23,867 nucleotides of DNA from Elysia marginata (GCA_019649035.1 BMAT01008927.1:211034-234900); one strand, 5' to 3'; shown: positions 1 through 9,860, counted from the first letter of the stretch. Numbers and translations: made by a program. Notes: generated by a model from the sequence alone, not told the origin.

Positions 1-158
1 TCTAATGTATCATTCCAAGGCAGCAAGGCGATCATATACTATGCCCTAAAACGGAAAAAAAAATTCCCTACGGCTACACCGATTAAAAAAAAAAAGTAAA
101 AAAAAAACAGACTGAGAAAAAAAGACTTAGGATATGAGGCTCTTTAAAAACATCATAC

Positions 159-251
159 CTTGATTTCCTCTCAAAAAGGACTGCTGTGAAAGCCGCGGTA
201 AAAGCCGGAATAAAGGATGCCGTGAGTAGATACATACAGCCAAGCAGATGT
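159..251 (-). CDS. TMEM135: TMEM135 exon 4 (alternative copy B of duplicated exon)
   Basis: This 93-nt exon is bounded by an acceptor ending GGGCAG (AG at 253-252) and a donor AAG|GTATGATG. It needs one base to complete an upstream codon and leaves two bases (AG), i.e. phase 2 on both sides, exactly as exon 3. Joined to exon 2 it encodes R-HLLGCMYLLTASF...AFTAVLFERKS-R. The ending resembles the vertebrate segment that finishes AILIERKSR, immediately before the GLLTIYM block, and the length is the same as in vertebrates. It is a hydrophobic membrane segment with a conserved Gly near the start, a Pro in the middle and the E-R-K-S-R loop at the end. It aligns to the same protein region as exon 3, so the two are probably alternatives rather than consecutive parts. 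Constitutive inclusion of both, or a dead copy, cannot be excluded; the open frame and intact splice sites argue against decay. Confidence 0.82.
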
Positions 252-2603
252 CTGCCCAGTCGGGGAGGAGGAAAACAACCGCGCCGGGACACACACACAA
301 ACCAACAGAAAAAAAGAAAGAGAAAAAAAAACAAAACCAGTTTCACTCAGGGCCAGAAGGGTGGCTTTCCTCCTACAGGCATTCCTGTGGGTTTTTTTTA
401 AAGTTATATGAAATTTTGATTGCGACTTTATGATGAACTCGTATGTCTCTCAACAAAGAGAAGAGCACATAACATGGACATGGGGGCATTGTTTGCCTCC
501 ACTAAGAGATGAAGTTAATAAATTTGAAGTTCCCTGAGTGGGTGTTGCCGTCCTCCCGTACCTGGCAGCAGCAGCTGTGAGAATTATTGATAAGCAATTC
601 AGAAAACAACAATAACAACAACAACAACAACTCGGTTAATGCCCTAACTTTGCCATGTTTAAAAAAAATAAATAAACAGCAGTATAGTGTACATGAAAAC
701 TGTAACAGAAAGGAAAACAAAAACTTCCGTAACACTAACAGGCATTGGGTTCATTAGCTCTTGTGTCAATAACAGGGGATGGACACCAGCATATTAAAAT
801 GTAAGGGAGTTTTGAGTTTCTAGACAATGCAAGAAGCTTGGTGTGATAAATGATCGAAGTCAGGTGCTTCTATCAAGATGTGACCCTATACTAACTTCTT
901 GGAGTTGGAAGAAAACTGAGCTAACTCTGAGTAAAGTAATTCAGATCTTGAGTTATGGTAGAATTTTCTAGAGAGACTTTAACAAAGAGGCCTATGATTG
1001 TCATGTGACGCGATGATAGGACTTAACTGCTACCAAAATATTCTCCACCATGATATATTTTGTAATGACTGCAAAAAGGCATTTTTTTCCTTTCAAAATT
1101 TGTCCAAATGTGACTGTGTGAAAAATACTTAAACCAGCACAGATCGGAGCCTACTGGGTACCAGCACAATGGGGGAAAACTTAAGCATTTTTTAAACTAT
1201 TTCCACCTACAACTGTTTCTTCCCGATTTTATATGATCAAAGTCGTATGATTTAGACAACAAAATTTTACCTTCATTAAAAGACAAAAAGGCTTCATCTG
1301 TTAAATTTTGTTTTACACCAAGAATAAAAGGGAAAAAAGTTTATTTTATTGCTAAAGAAGTTTTGGATAAAATAACGTTTTCCTCCTGAGGCAAACATTG
1401 AAAACTCAGAACTGTACTAACTATAAAAACTGCTCATGTCGTTATTTTTGTTCTTTTTTTTTTCTTCTTTCAAATTATAGATAAGAGAAAGAAGACTACC
1501 ACTGATGTATGACATTATCCACAAAGCCTTGTTTAAACATAATGCACATTTTTTTTCTGTGGTGAGATTAGGGTAAGATAGTGTAGAACACCCCAACACC
1601 ACAACTGTTTTCACACTGTAATATTATTTTGTTGTTTTTTTTTGTCCTAAATCATAGTAGTTAGTGCAGCACGTCTATTGATTACATTAAGGCCATAGCC
1701 GAAATCTCCCTAAGGCACACGGAAAAATAAGGAACACAAAGTTGGAATACAAACCTCTATACATGTATAATGTTTATATGCATAACACAATAATTTTTAT
1801 ATAAAAGAGAAGGAACGGTGAAAAGTGAATGCATAAAGACAGAGGACACAACCCACAACCTTACGACAGTTTTATATCACTGTGTCTCTTTTCACACTTA
1901 CCTGGTTTTAGGGGACAGGCAAAATCAAATTTAAAACTACAGTCCATGCAAACATTTTGCGATTTACAAGTCATTTTAGAAAAAAAAATATCTACAGGCA
2001 TAAGTGGTAAAGATATAATCCGAAAAATTTTTTTCTACCAGGCAAACTCTAAGAATTTTAAGAATGGTTGCATGCAAGTTTTTTCAAAAGGTATTTTTGA
2101 CAACATTTGAAAACAAAAACAAAACAAATTTTGTCGTTTCTATGATTAACTGCTTTCATTATGCTTCAAAGACCAAAAAAACCTGTTGGTTTTTTTTAAC
2201 TCCTCTCAATTTTTATGTCTAGTGAAACTTATGTTTTACAAACTTCACAATTACTTTTGATTCAGATTTCTTTTGGAGAAAAGTTTACTGAGAGGAACAT
2301 TGTTGGACAGAAGTCAAGATCAATTCGAACTGAGGCTGCCTTGGTTTGTATGAAAACTTGTGTAAATTTTGTTTTTAAAGCTGGTTAAAATCTTAGCATG
2401 CACAGCTAAATCTAAGAAGCCTCATATAAAACATTTGATAACATATATATATATTTTAAAGCTGCGTGCCTTGCTCCGTGTGGGAGCAGGGTAGGGTGGG
2501 TTGTGTCCCCTAGAAAGCACTACCAAACACAAATTAGAGGAAAAGAAAAGTAAAGAAAAAACTGAAAGCAAAGGAAATGAGTTTTGTTGCCTGTGAGGGC
2601 TAC
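252..2603 (-). other. TMEM135 intron 3 (between the two duplicated exons)
   Basis: A+T-rich intron of 2352 bp starting GTAGCC and ending GGGCAG. It contains purine-rich and poly-T/poly-A runs but no recognised transposon, RNA gene or third copy of the duplicated exon. A strong cryptic minus-strand donor (ACCAG|GTAAGTG near 1902) sits inside it, but the sequence upstream of that donor has a stop codon in the required frame and does not resemble either exon. Confidence 0.6.
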
Positions 2604-2693
2604 CTTGACTTGCTCTCTATCAGAATAGCGAGGATACAAATGGGAATACCACAGATGAAAACATTGTAATACACGTAAAACCCCACCAGCCGC
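2604..2693 (-). CDS. TMEM135: TMEM135 exon 3 (alternative copy A of duplicated exon)
   Basis: This 90-nt exon has acceptor TTTCAG (AG at 2695-2694) and donor TCAAG|GTAGCC. The first base completes the AG left by exon 2 to give Arg, and AG is left at the end, so both boundaries are phase 2. It reads R-RLVGFYVYYNVFI...CILAILIESKS-R, matching the vertebrate TMEM135 segment that starts K-I-L-G-K-F-Y and ends AILIERKSR. It is one residue shorter than the vertebrate segment. It is hydrophobic, fits a transmembrane helix, and is richer in Cys and aromatic residues than exon 4. The donor (GTAGCC) is weaker than that of exon 4 (GTATGA), which could matter for alternative use. Exon identity is strong because the joined frame from exon 2 runs straight through. 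Confidence 0.87.
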
Positions 2694-4455
2694 CTGAAAC
2701 ATGAAGATTTCGCAAAGTTCATTAGTGACATAGAAAAAGATGATTTAATTACACACATACAACGCAGCAAGAATATAAATTATGTCCCGCATTCAGGGGG
2801 AATGAGTTGGAGGTTGGAAATTCATTTTTTTTCTTTATAAAACACCATTGAATTTGTTTTTTTTCTTCATACTTTTAAATACACAAAAGTCTTAGTATCT
2901 TTCCACAAAACATTCATAATTTTATTTAATTTTTCACGTTTTGGAAGCTTAGCAAAATACCTTATTCAAAACAGCACTGCCTTTGAACATTAAAATTTCA
3001 ACATCCGACTTACCCTGGATGCAAGACATATACAAATATATACATACATGATAAAACCCTGCCAATGAATGTTTTTCACAATCCAACAGTGAATAAACTG
3101 TAAAATAACCTTAATCTACAAAAAACAAAACAAAAAATAAAAATCCCTACGTAACAACTACTCACCAATCAGTAATATTTAAGATTACTTGGCTTTCCTA
3201 TTGTGCCACTATCAAACAGCAGAGCTCACAATTAGAATAGCCAGGTTTTTCTTGTTCATCTGAGCAAGGCAATTCTTATGAAAGAAATCACAATTGTGGA
3301 CTCTCCCCTTTCACTTCCAGTCAATGAGGATTAATGCTCAAGAATTTAAGCTCATTTTTTAAAACCATTGAATAGTTTAGATGCTTTCACTCTAGCTTTC
3401 TTTTCTTTTCATAAGAAAATAAAAGATTTCTGCACATTAAAACCGAATTGCTGATATATTTTAATGAAGTAATTTTTTTTCTTCAAAATCTGCAATAGCC
3501 CCAGACGCTTTGAAATCCTCAAATAATAAAAATGTTTCCTACTTTATGAAATGGACACACAAAGTGCTAAAACTACAAAAAAAAAAAAAAAAGAGCTATC
3601 ATGTGTTTAAAAATCAATGAATGATACACATTAACTTTATCATAATATGACAGATCTAAGACCACTTTTTTAAATATTAAAATAACCACAATATATAGTA
3701 TACTGTTAAAATAATATATTTGTCTAGATATTCCAAATAAAAATTATTTGAAATGACAACTTAGTGAACTTGGCTCGATTCTTAAGATTTTAATATTTTT
3801 TAACAGAATCTTTTAAAAAGACTGCAAAAGCTACATAAAGATGTATTGAGGGTTATAGAATACTGTTGTTTAATAGAAGGAAATTATTTGTGTACAATGG
3901 AAACCTCAAAATTCAAAGTTTGAAAATATAAATTTCTCATAACTCTGATAACACTACAAATTTATCATAATTTGAAGTTTTCTATATGTGTGGGGTTTAC
4001 TTTACCTCTTTGGAGTTGTTGAATTTGAACTCATAATTTGAAGTTAGCAAAGTTCAATCCTCTTAAAACAAGCTTATAGTGATGCCTGTAAGTTGGTATT
4101 CATTCTGTTCCCCAAAAATTTCTTTGTGACCTCAAATCATGTTAGGCTTACGATAAATACACATTTAGCAAAGTTGCCCTCCTAGTAAAACCAAAATGAG
4201 GTGTTTTTTTTTCCCCAAGCTATAGAATCTCTGTGTTTGTCCTTGTAAACAAAAGGCTGGGTTACAGAGGAGGTACTAATACTGGCTACAGAGCAGAACA
4301 ATTTCCAAGTGAAATAAAGCTATAAACTGCTCCCTTGCATATATATTTCAAACCCTTTCAATTCAAATTTTGTGTCCATTCCTTGAACATTGGAATTAAG
4401 AGGTTTCCACTGTACGTATAAATATAACAGAGAATCAAAGTGTAGAAAAACTTAC
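2694..4455 (-). other. TMEM135 intron 2
   Basis: Intron of 1762 bp starting GTAAGTTTTT and ending TTTCAG. It is A+T-rich with homopolymer runs (for example A16 near 3577). Its 5' third is occupied by the pogo-like MITE at 3895-4412, which ends about 40 bp after the exon 2 donor. Nothing else was recognised in it. Confidence 0.6.
3895..4412. mobile_element. pogo/Tc1-like MITE (non-autonomous DNA transposon)
   Basis: Terminal inverted repeats are visible: the left end reads CAATGGAAACCTC and the right end, on the other strand, CAGTGGAAACCTC. They differ at one base, and both are directly flanked by TA (3893-3894 and 4413-4414), the target duplication of Tc1/mariner/pogo elements. The TIR resembles the CAGT-GAACCTC type seen in pogo/Tigger elements (family knowledge, from memory). 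Length is 518 bp with no transposase frame, so the element is non-autonomous. Inside, ATAATTTGAAGTT occurs twice (near 3967 and 4033). It sits in TMEM135 intron 2, close to the exon 2 donor. Confidence 0.7.
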
Positions 4456-4583
4456 CTCCATAGGCAGAACATTGATATAAACATGGTGCCATTAATGGTA
4501 AGGAATATTGATGACTGCAGCGTTTCAGGAATAAACCGTCCCAAGTAATACTTTACTCCCTTTTTCTGAAGAAGGCCAGCCAT
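4456..4583 (-). CDS. TMEM135: TMEM135 exon 2
   Basis: This 128-nt exon has acceptor GACTTTCAG (AG at 4585-4584) and donor GGAG|GTAAG (GT at 4455-4454). It enters in phase 0 and leaves in phase 2. It encodes MAGLLQKKGVKYYLGRF, then IPETLQSSIFLTINGTMF and ISMFCLW plus the split Arg. Vertebrate TMEM135 has the same pattern here: a basic loop (RKRK), then YYLHKLLPE-LQSA-FL--NG, then FFCILR. The ATG at its start is an internal codon that joins LYM of exon 1 (giving L-Y-M-M-A-G), equivalent to L-Y-L-I-A-A, so it is not an initiation codon. The segment contains the conserved LPE/IPE-LQS motif leading into a membrane helix with an Asn-Gly kink. This is the best-conserved exon in the window. Confidence 0.92.
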
Positions 4584-4905
4584 CTGAAAGTCAAATGTTG
4601 AGAAGCAATTTAAAAATCTGCCACAAAAATTAGATTGTGCATACATGTGTCCTAGTGTTAAAGACAGTAACTTTCATACTGCAGCTGGATAAAAATCTAA
4701 ACGAGAAAGAGCATCAAAGGTGCTTACCAAATGGTTAAAAAGTAGGTCAAGTCAGCCTAACGTTCAAAAAAGGCAAAAAGTCTAGTCCATCAAACAGTTG
4801 TCCAATTAGTTTGACTTTTGTTGTATGTAAGTTGTAACTTGTAAGCTTATGGAAAGTATTATTTGAGTTAGTATTCTAGAGCATATATATATATATGCAG
4901 CTTAA

Positions 4906-5163
4906 CCTCTTCGTGACCTATACATACGCTGTACGTCCTATTTGTCATGACAAAGATGCGGTGGATTTTGCCGTTACCCATGAGGCTTAGTGGTACAATG
5001 TACGTAGTGCTTTGCACTGCATATGAGGCGCATTTAATGCAGAATTTTGAAAAATTTGACATTATAAGTGAAGTTCGGCAAAGTTAAAAATATATGAATA
5101 ATCCCACTATTTAACAAGGAATTGCCCCGTCAAGGCGATTGACAAACCTATGTCACGAAGGGG
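4906..5163. mobile_element. piggyBac-like MITE with TTAA target duplication
   Basis: The element is flanked on both sides by TTAA (4902-4905 and 5164-5167), the target of piggyBac transposases. Its ends form an inverted repeat: CCTCTTCGTGACCTA on the left and, on the opposite strand, CCCCTTCGTGACATA on the right (13 of 15 positions agree). Length is 258 bp. The small minus-strand open frame over 4868-5062 overlaps the boundary and resembles no transposase. A perfect 18-nt palindrome made of TA repeats flanked by GC (4881-4898) lies just outside the left end. Confidence 0.75.
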
Positions 5164-5284
5164 TTAAGTTCACAAACCACCAATATGGTCTCTTAAACAG
5201 ACAATCCTGAGTAACTCAACATCCAGATTGTGCAAACAAATGGACTAAGCAGTTAGTATCAAGTATGTGTGTTAGATCAAGATA

Positions 5285-5500
5285 ACGCAACAGATTATAG
5301 ATGTTGTGTACCTAGATCTCTCAAAAGCCTTTGATAGCCTTCGTGTCACATCAGCGTTTACTGTTGAAACTGCAATGCTATGGCATACAGGAAAATATTC
5401 TGAGATGGATTCTAAGAGACTTTCATAAAAACAGACTCAGAATGTCGTCGTAAACAGCGGATTGCCACAAAGCATGGTCACTGCATAGCTTAAACGCCTT
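5285..5500 (+). pseudogene. LINE reverse transcriptase relic (palm motif A region)
   Basis: The plus strand at 5300-5341 reads I-DVVYLDLSKAFDSL, a textbook reverse-transcriptase motif A of Jockey/CR1-type non-LTR retrotransposons (catalytic Asp in Y-L-D). After a frameshift the text continues LLLKLQCYGIQENILRWI, the usual helix that follows, and then a further shift gives VVVNSGLPQS, the motif preceding the G-x-P-Q-G turn. Several frameshifts and stops show that it is dead. The flanks (5500-5700) may contain more of the same element but are too decayed to follow. It lies antisense to TMEM135, inside intron 1. Confidence 0.8.
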
Positions 5501-6408
5501 CAACAACAGCATTGATCGACACTCAGGAACTACAAATTATACACTTTTTTTTTCATACAGTACCACATTCCCGCAACATGAAGCGCTTCGATCTTTGCAA
5601 GGTAGTAGGGATTGGAAACCTTACAAACATCAATGGGCTTAGGGCCCTTGTTCATGAATATTATTGTATTCTTTTATAAAACTCAGTCTAAGAGGACAAT
5701 ATGAAGGCATGACATCTAGATTAGAATTAATGTCCCTTTGAAGAAGAGATCTGCCTACTGAAACTGAAAGAATCCTAATTTCAATTATCTCTAAAACTAT
5801 CAATTTGTGACCATTAAAATTTACAAATGTGTTTTCAGCAAAGCATTATTTATCAGAAAAACTTATTTATTATAAATCTAATTAAATTTATACCTAACTA
5901 TCTGGGTGTGACTTCGGTGTAAAACTAAAAAAGTGCACAGTATAGGCCTAGTTAGACATAATCTAGATCTATCTACCATCTTTTTTGGCCCTCAGTTGGG
6001 CAATATTCAACTCAACAAGACTTTTTTAAAAAGGAAATAAAGAGACCAACGTCCAAATTCTACTCCTTAGCCAGTCCACTTGTAAACTCAGAAAATCTTA
6101 GGCATCTGGCCATTTACAATGAATGCCGTGTGAGACTGGCCGTGTGGGTCTAAATTTTAAAAGGCTAAGCCCCACCCCCACCCCAAAAAAATGATAATTC
6201 ATCCATTTTTTTTGCATAAGTCTAGATTGAAGATCTAGTCTAGATTTATATTAATCGCTACATGAAGAAGTCGCCTTGTTCTATCTATATCTAGATCTCT
6301 ATATCTAGACGTAGATTAGATTGAGGCGCAGGTCAAAGTGCAGCTTCCTTGGCCAAGGGTTAACTCGCTAAATTATCTTGTTGAAGCTATATAGGGAATG
6401 CTTCCTAC

Positions 6409-6555
6409 CATGTAAAGAGTTCCATATATCTTAAGAGCTTCTGTAAATACATTTTTCGCAACATCAGTCGAAGCTTTTGTGCAATATGGGGTCCAACAAT
6501 GTCCAAGTTCGTAACATGTAGGAGAAACCCAAACGGGTTTACTGAGCACCGCCAT
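6409..6555 (-). CDS. TMEM135: TMEM135 exon 1, start codon
   Basis: The start ATG is at 6555-6553 in the context CAACATGGCGG, and the exon ends TACATG|GTAGGAAG, giving 49 codons in phase 0. The protein begins MAVLSKPVWVSPTCYELGH, continues CWTPYC and ends EALKIYGTLYM. The vertebrate protein also starts MAALSK, has CYE-GH-W-P-C at the same spacing (the conserved Cys-rich N-terminal motif of the family) and then E-SLKIYAPLYL. The agreement fixes both the start codon and the donor. A longer reading frame in another register overlaps here but shows no family similarity. 5' UTR length and transcription start cannot be seen directly. Confidence 0.92.
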
Positions 6556-6700
6556 GTTGCTATGCAGGAAGCAGCTAAAAAGTTTGTTTGTCTTCGTAGA
6601 ATGAAATTTTCGGTCTTCAATATTATGCTATGAACATGCCTTGATTTATAATCATTGCATTAAAAGTCCTGCATGGCTGACGATTTTGTCTTCTTATTAC
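6556..6700 (-). promoter_or_regulatory. Presumed 5' UTR / core promoter of TMEM135
   Basis: Inferred only from its position just upstream of the TMEM135 start. The start context (AACATGGCGG) resembles YY1/TISU-like start elements used by TATA-less housekeeping genes with short leaders. No TATA box or other definite motif was identified. Confidence 0.3.
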
Positions 6701-7850
6701 AGCTGTTTTATAGTATATTTTTTATGAAAGCCTTTCTCGTTCTCAGATTAGGAAGGAATCTGGTGCCTTCCGTGTTTTGAGACGGAGAGAATACACAATC
6801 ACAAAGACACACACATAATGTAAATAGCCAGGCAAGTCTTTAGTTTCACGAGAGATAAAATTCATTTACACCAAATTTCTAGAAAGTCCAAAAACTAACT
6901 TAAGGTTAACTTAAAATGGTTTCGCCAGACTAGGCTTAATTTATAGAAGGGAGTTAGTATAAGGGGGGATTCATTATTTTGAGCACCAAAAACCGTTCTC
7001 ATTTTCCTCAGTATCGGTATTTTGATTTCTCGAGATTCCACCCTGGCCCATTTTTCATCGAAATCAATGATTTAAACATAATGTTGCTGGAATATGTAAT
7101 AGGCCGAGATGCTTCTTGTGAAAATGTATTGTTTTGATTATAGTGTGGTAACCTGCTATGCTAAATGTAGCCTACAAAGCTTGTTTCATTAACCATCCCA
7201 GACGTCACACACTCTAATGATAAGACGGGATTTTGTGGACGGTTGGATAATTATCTCTGAAATCTTCGTAACTTTTTACAATCAGATATAAAGCCTGTAT
7301 CTCGTCGTGGCAACCTGTGGACAACGTAAATAAGTTATCGCCCACAAAGAGAATACACGAAAATTAGTCCAGAGAGTTTCCACTACAGTAACTGTAATCG
7401 ATAATGGAAAAAAGCCCAGGGCTAATCAGTAAAATTTCGAAGAGTCGCGCGTATTTGGGGCAGTGAAAAGGGTTGTGATTCTGTCGTTCGTAATAAAAAA
7501 AAAGCTTCATAGCAAAGGAATTAAGACTGCTTGAGAAAGTCTTTTACACAAAATCTCTTTTTAACGACAACATTGCATTGAGTGTTACTGTAATTAAAAA
7601 GACCTCTCGAATTGAAAATGATGAAAAAGAACCAAATTGAAATCCTGTCGTTTGCAAGGAAAGGTAATTGTTTGCCATGTTCTACAATAATAATGAAATT
7701 GTATATATTATATTACACGTTTAAAGTTTACCGTCCAACATGCTAGGGGACCTATAAATTTCAAAGTTAACAGGAATGCAAAAGAAATGATCTTGTTGAA
7801 CCGGGGACCCATCGATGATTTTGATCCCGATCTCCACCAACTTGTGGAGA
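6701..7850. other. Intergenic DNA, nothing recognised
   Basis: A+T-rich sequence with short open frames only. The minus-strand frames over 7708-7954 overlap the decayed tail of the adjacent LINE; no protein family, RNA gene or repeat boundary was recognised in the rest. Confidence 0.5.
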
Positions 7851-7854
7851 TCAA

Positions 7855-8355
7855 AGAACTGGCTTGAGAAGAAAATCCATGCAGAATTTGTGTATATATG
7901 TACAATAGCTTGTCCACTTGGTTTTCGACTGAGTTCGCACTTAGGCAGTGACAATGTTAATATTTTGCGGAGACTATTCCCTGTCTAAACTACCCTAAGA
8001 CCAAAGTAGTTTTTTTTATTAGTTATATAGGAGGCAACTTTGTTTTGCGAGTCTAAAGCAATGGCCTCTTGTTCTAGTGTCTTTTTTAATGTAAGATAAC
8101 CTTCAACATTAACGTTATGAAAACCGTTTGTCAGTTTGTAAGCTTCTATCAAATCTGAATGAAGTCTTCTATACATAAAGCTAGGGAGATCCAAGGCTTG
8201 CAGCCTTTGTTCATAGCTGAGATATGATAACCTGGTACTAGTATTGTTGCCCGCAATTAAACGTTTTCTATTTATATTGCGTCTACTTTATTGATTGGGG
8301 ACTATACACAATTCCCGTAATCCAAATATGAGTGCACTAGGCTTTTGAAAAGATT
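7855..8355 (-). pseudogene. LINE (non-LTR retrotransposon) reverse transcriptase C-terminal relic
   Basis: Reading the minus strand from 8355 leftwards gives LFKSLVHSYLDYGNCV, then (with stops) a RATILVPG-like block, SYEQRLQALDLPS, and YRRLHSDLIEAYKLTNGF. This order (LYKSLVRP-LEYGN-VW, RRATK-VPGL, LSYEERL-ALNLPSL, YRR-RGDLIEVYKI) is characteristic of the thumb and C-terminal region of CR1/Jockey-like reverse transcriptases. A frameshifted tail near 7895-7945 reads SANSVENQVDKLL, matching the usual S-NSFKNRLDK ending. Multiple stops and shifts make it a dead 5'-truncated copy. Boundaries are approximate and no target duplication or poly-A tail was found. Confidence 0.82.
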
Positions 8356-8359
8356 AATT

Positions 8360-9185
8360 AGCTAGCATAGGTTTGTCGGTGGAGGGTTTAATCTTTCCTC
8401 ATAATTGACCACTGATTAGTTGCATGCTAAAAAAGAATCGCTTTAACTCAAAGTTTGAGGCGCATAACCAAAAGGCAGTTACAAAAGGCAGCTGTAAACT
8501 TCATGAATTCAAGTGGACATACAATTCTGATAAATCAAAAATGTAAATGAGGAACACAAAGAACACAACTCAAAGTAACATGGAGTGCTCACAATGTAAT
8601 ATAGTATGTATATGTTCTTAGTAAACTGGCGCTTTTGTCGTTCTCCGCTGCTTTCAATCTAAGGCACAGAGGCCACTCTATACTTCAACTTATTTACACT
8701 TCTCACTTACGCGCAATCAAAGTAAGTCACTTCCACTACAACAAGATCGAAGCATGCACACGCAATTTACTCACAACAATCAGAACAGCCATAAAATTAA
8801 AATTAATCTTTTCGGAGCGACTTATAACAGTACTTTATACTAGCCCTTTAGGTCACAACACTGCTGATAGAGATGACCTTCACAAAGGAAGGATCTAGAG
8901 TCATAAACAAAGAAAACGTCATACTAATGCTCCTGAAAATGTGAAAAGTCATTTCATTTGACATTAAATCCCTATGGAGAAATGTTCAGGACTCCCAGAT
9001 TAGAGTCAAAAGTGATAATACTTTTGTCCTGGCCTTCAAGGCAGTCTGCGTGAGAAAAACCTTGTTTAAGATCTAAATTTCAATCTAACCTATAGATTAA
9101 AAGTCTACAAATTTGAATTAGATCAAAAATAGATTAAGATACACTAATCTGCATTTTGAAGACAAAAAAGAAGAGAAAAAAAGAA
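8360..9185. other. Intergenic DNA, nothing recognised
   Basis: No family match in any frame. An 87-codon plus-strand frame (8635-8898) is low-complexity in composition and resembles nothing known to me. Part of this stretch may be upstream remains of the Penelope-like element that follows, but no motif supports that. Confidence 0.4.
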
Positions 9186-9189
9186 AAAA

Positions 9190-9725
9190 ATCTGGTTCAA
9201 TCCTCCATTTACCGACAAAAGAAACACCATCAAAGTCAGCTACAGTTGTGTGCCCAAAGACAATCAAACAATCTGGAAACACAATAAGAAGTTATTACAA
9301 CAACACCGTAATGAAAAGGCTCCTACAAAAACAACGTTCAACTTCCGACAAAAAGAATTTTGTTCACTGAAAGGACATTGACTCGCTAAATGCATCGTTT
9401 ATAAGGCCACTATAAAGGAGACAAAAACAAATCAACAAGAATTATATTGGACTTACAGAAAACACCTTTAAGACCAGGCATAATCAACACAAGTCATCCT
9501 TCAAACTAGAACATAAAAAAGTTGCTACCAGTCTTAGTGAACACATATATTCGGCTCTAAAAGACAAAAACATAGAACAAAAAATAGAATGACAGATATG
9601 AAAAAAGCCAGGTAAGAAAACTTGTTCGTTGTGCCAAGAAAAAAAAATTCCTTCACTGAAAAAAGGTACCTTAAATGTGCGTAGGGAGATTTTTTCGCAT
9701 TTTGCTCATAAACAAAAATTCTGGT
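9190..9725 (+). pseudogene. Penelope-like retroelement, C-terminal RT region plus GIY-YIG endonuclease relic
   Basis: The plus strand reads WFNPPF at 9193, NTIKVSYSC at about 9222, a Cys-containing linker (EFCSLKGH near 9357), an LAKCIVYKATIKET block, a degraded Y-IG-like block (ELYWTYRKH), SEHIYSALKDKNIE, then CSLCQEKK and SHFAHKQKFW. Penelope-like elements (PLEs) have the same order: (I/T)WFNPPYS, NRNTVKLSYSCMPN, C-C linker, VVYKATV, ETYIGLTEG, LS-HIW-LK-, C-LC--EK, and R-E--S-CRH-NKF. The GIY-YIG nuclease domain of PLEs lies in exactly this part. Several in-frame stops (after GH, after IE, after QI) make it non-functional. The WFNPPF and NTIKVSYSC blocks are closer together than normal, indicating an internal deletion. 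The upstream RT is missing or unrecognisable. Confidence 0.82.
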
Positions 9726-9839
9726 CAGCGAACATGCCCCAGTCGGCCATGCTGGTAAACACACACCAGTCAGTCACGAAAGATCAGTCAGCCATCTGAT
9801 GAGTCATGGCAAGGTATAAAATTTAGGTTGTTATGACAA

Positions 9840-9860
9840 TTGTCTATCTATCTATCTATT
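9840..9860 (+). repeat. Short (ATCT)n microsatellite
   Basis: A few ATCT units directly upstream of the hammerhead-like region; a longer ATCT array lies downstream at 10013-10073. Confidence 0.7.

Larger units (their letters stand above)
4584..6408 (-). other. TMEM135 intron 1
   Basis: Intron of 1825 bp starting GTAGGAAGC and ending TTTCAG. It has collected two unrelated repeats: the piggyBac-like MITE at 4906-5163 and a LINE reverse-transcriptase relic around 5285-5500. The rest, 5500-6400, is A+T-rich with several TCTAGATCT-type motifs (near 5963, 6226, 6289) and no recognised feature. Confidence 0.6.
159..6555 (-). other. TMEM135: TMEM135 gene, 5' part (four coding exons, 3' end outside window)
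   Basis: Gene-level entry. Four minus-strand exons read as one protein whose order and content match the N-terminal quarter of TMEM135 (PMP52), a multi-pass membrane protein of peroxisomes and mitochondria linked to mitochondrial fission and lipid handling. Seen: exon 1 at 6555-6409 (49 codons, phase 0 end), exon 2 at 4583-4456 (128 nt, phase 2 end), exon 3 at 2693-2604 (90 nt) and exon 4 at 251-159 (93 nt), all with AG acceptors and GT donors in register. Introns are 1825, 1762 and 2352 bp. The vertebrate protein is about 460 residues, so roughly 120-150 residues are present here and the remainder must lie left of position 1. No other gene shares the locus. The match is from memory of the family, but the residue-by-residue agreement across three splice junctions makes the identification strong. 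Confidence 0.88.

Noticed and set aside
1890..1990. Strong minus-strand splice donor (ACCAG|GTAAGTG) as a possible third alternative TMEM135 exon
   Set aside because: In the frame required by phase 2 there is a stop codon about 20 bases upstream of the donor, and the sequence does not resemble the duplicated exons.
4868..5062. 64-codon minus-strand open frame
   Set aside because: It straddles the left end of the piggyBac-like MITE and has no family similarity; it is a chance frame.
6405..6620. 71-codon minus-strand frame overlapping TMEM135 exon 1
   Set aside because: Different register from the conserved TMEM135 frame, which matches the family from its ATG at 6555.
9796..9830. CTGATGAG as a hammerhead core near 9797
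   Set aside because: No GAAAC or stem II partner follows within the needed distance; the better candidate is 9932-9992.
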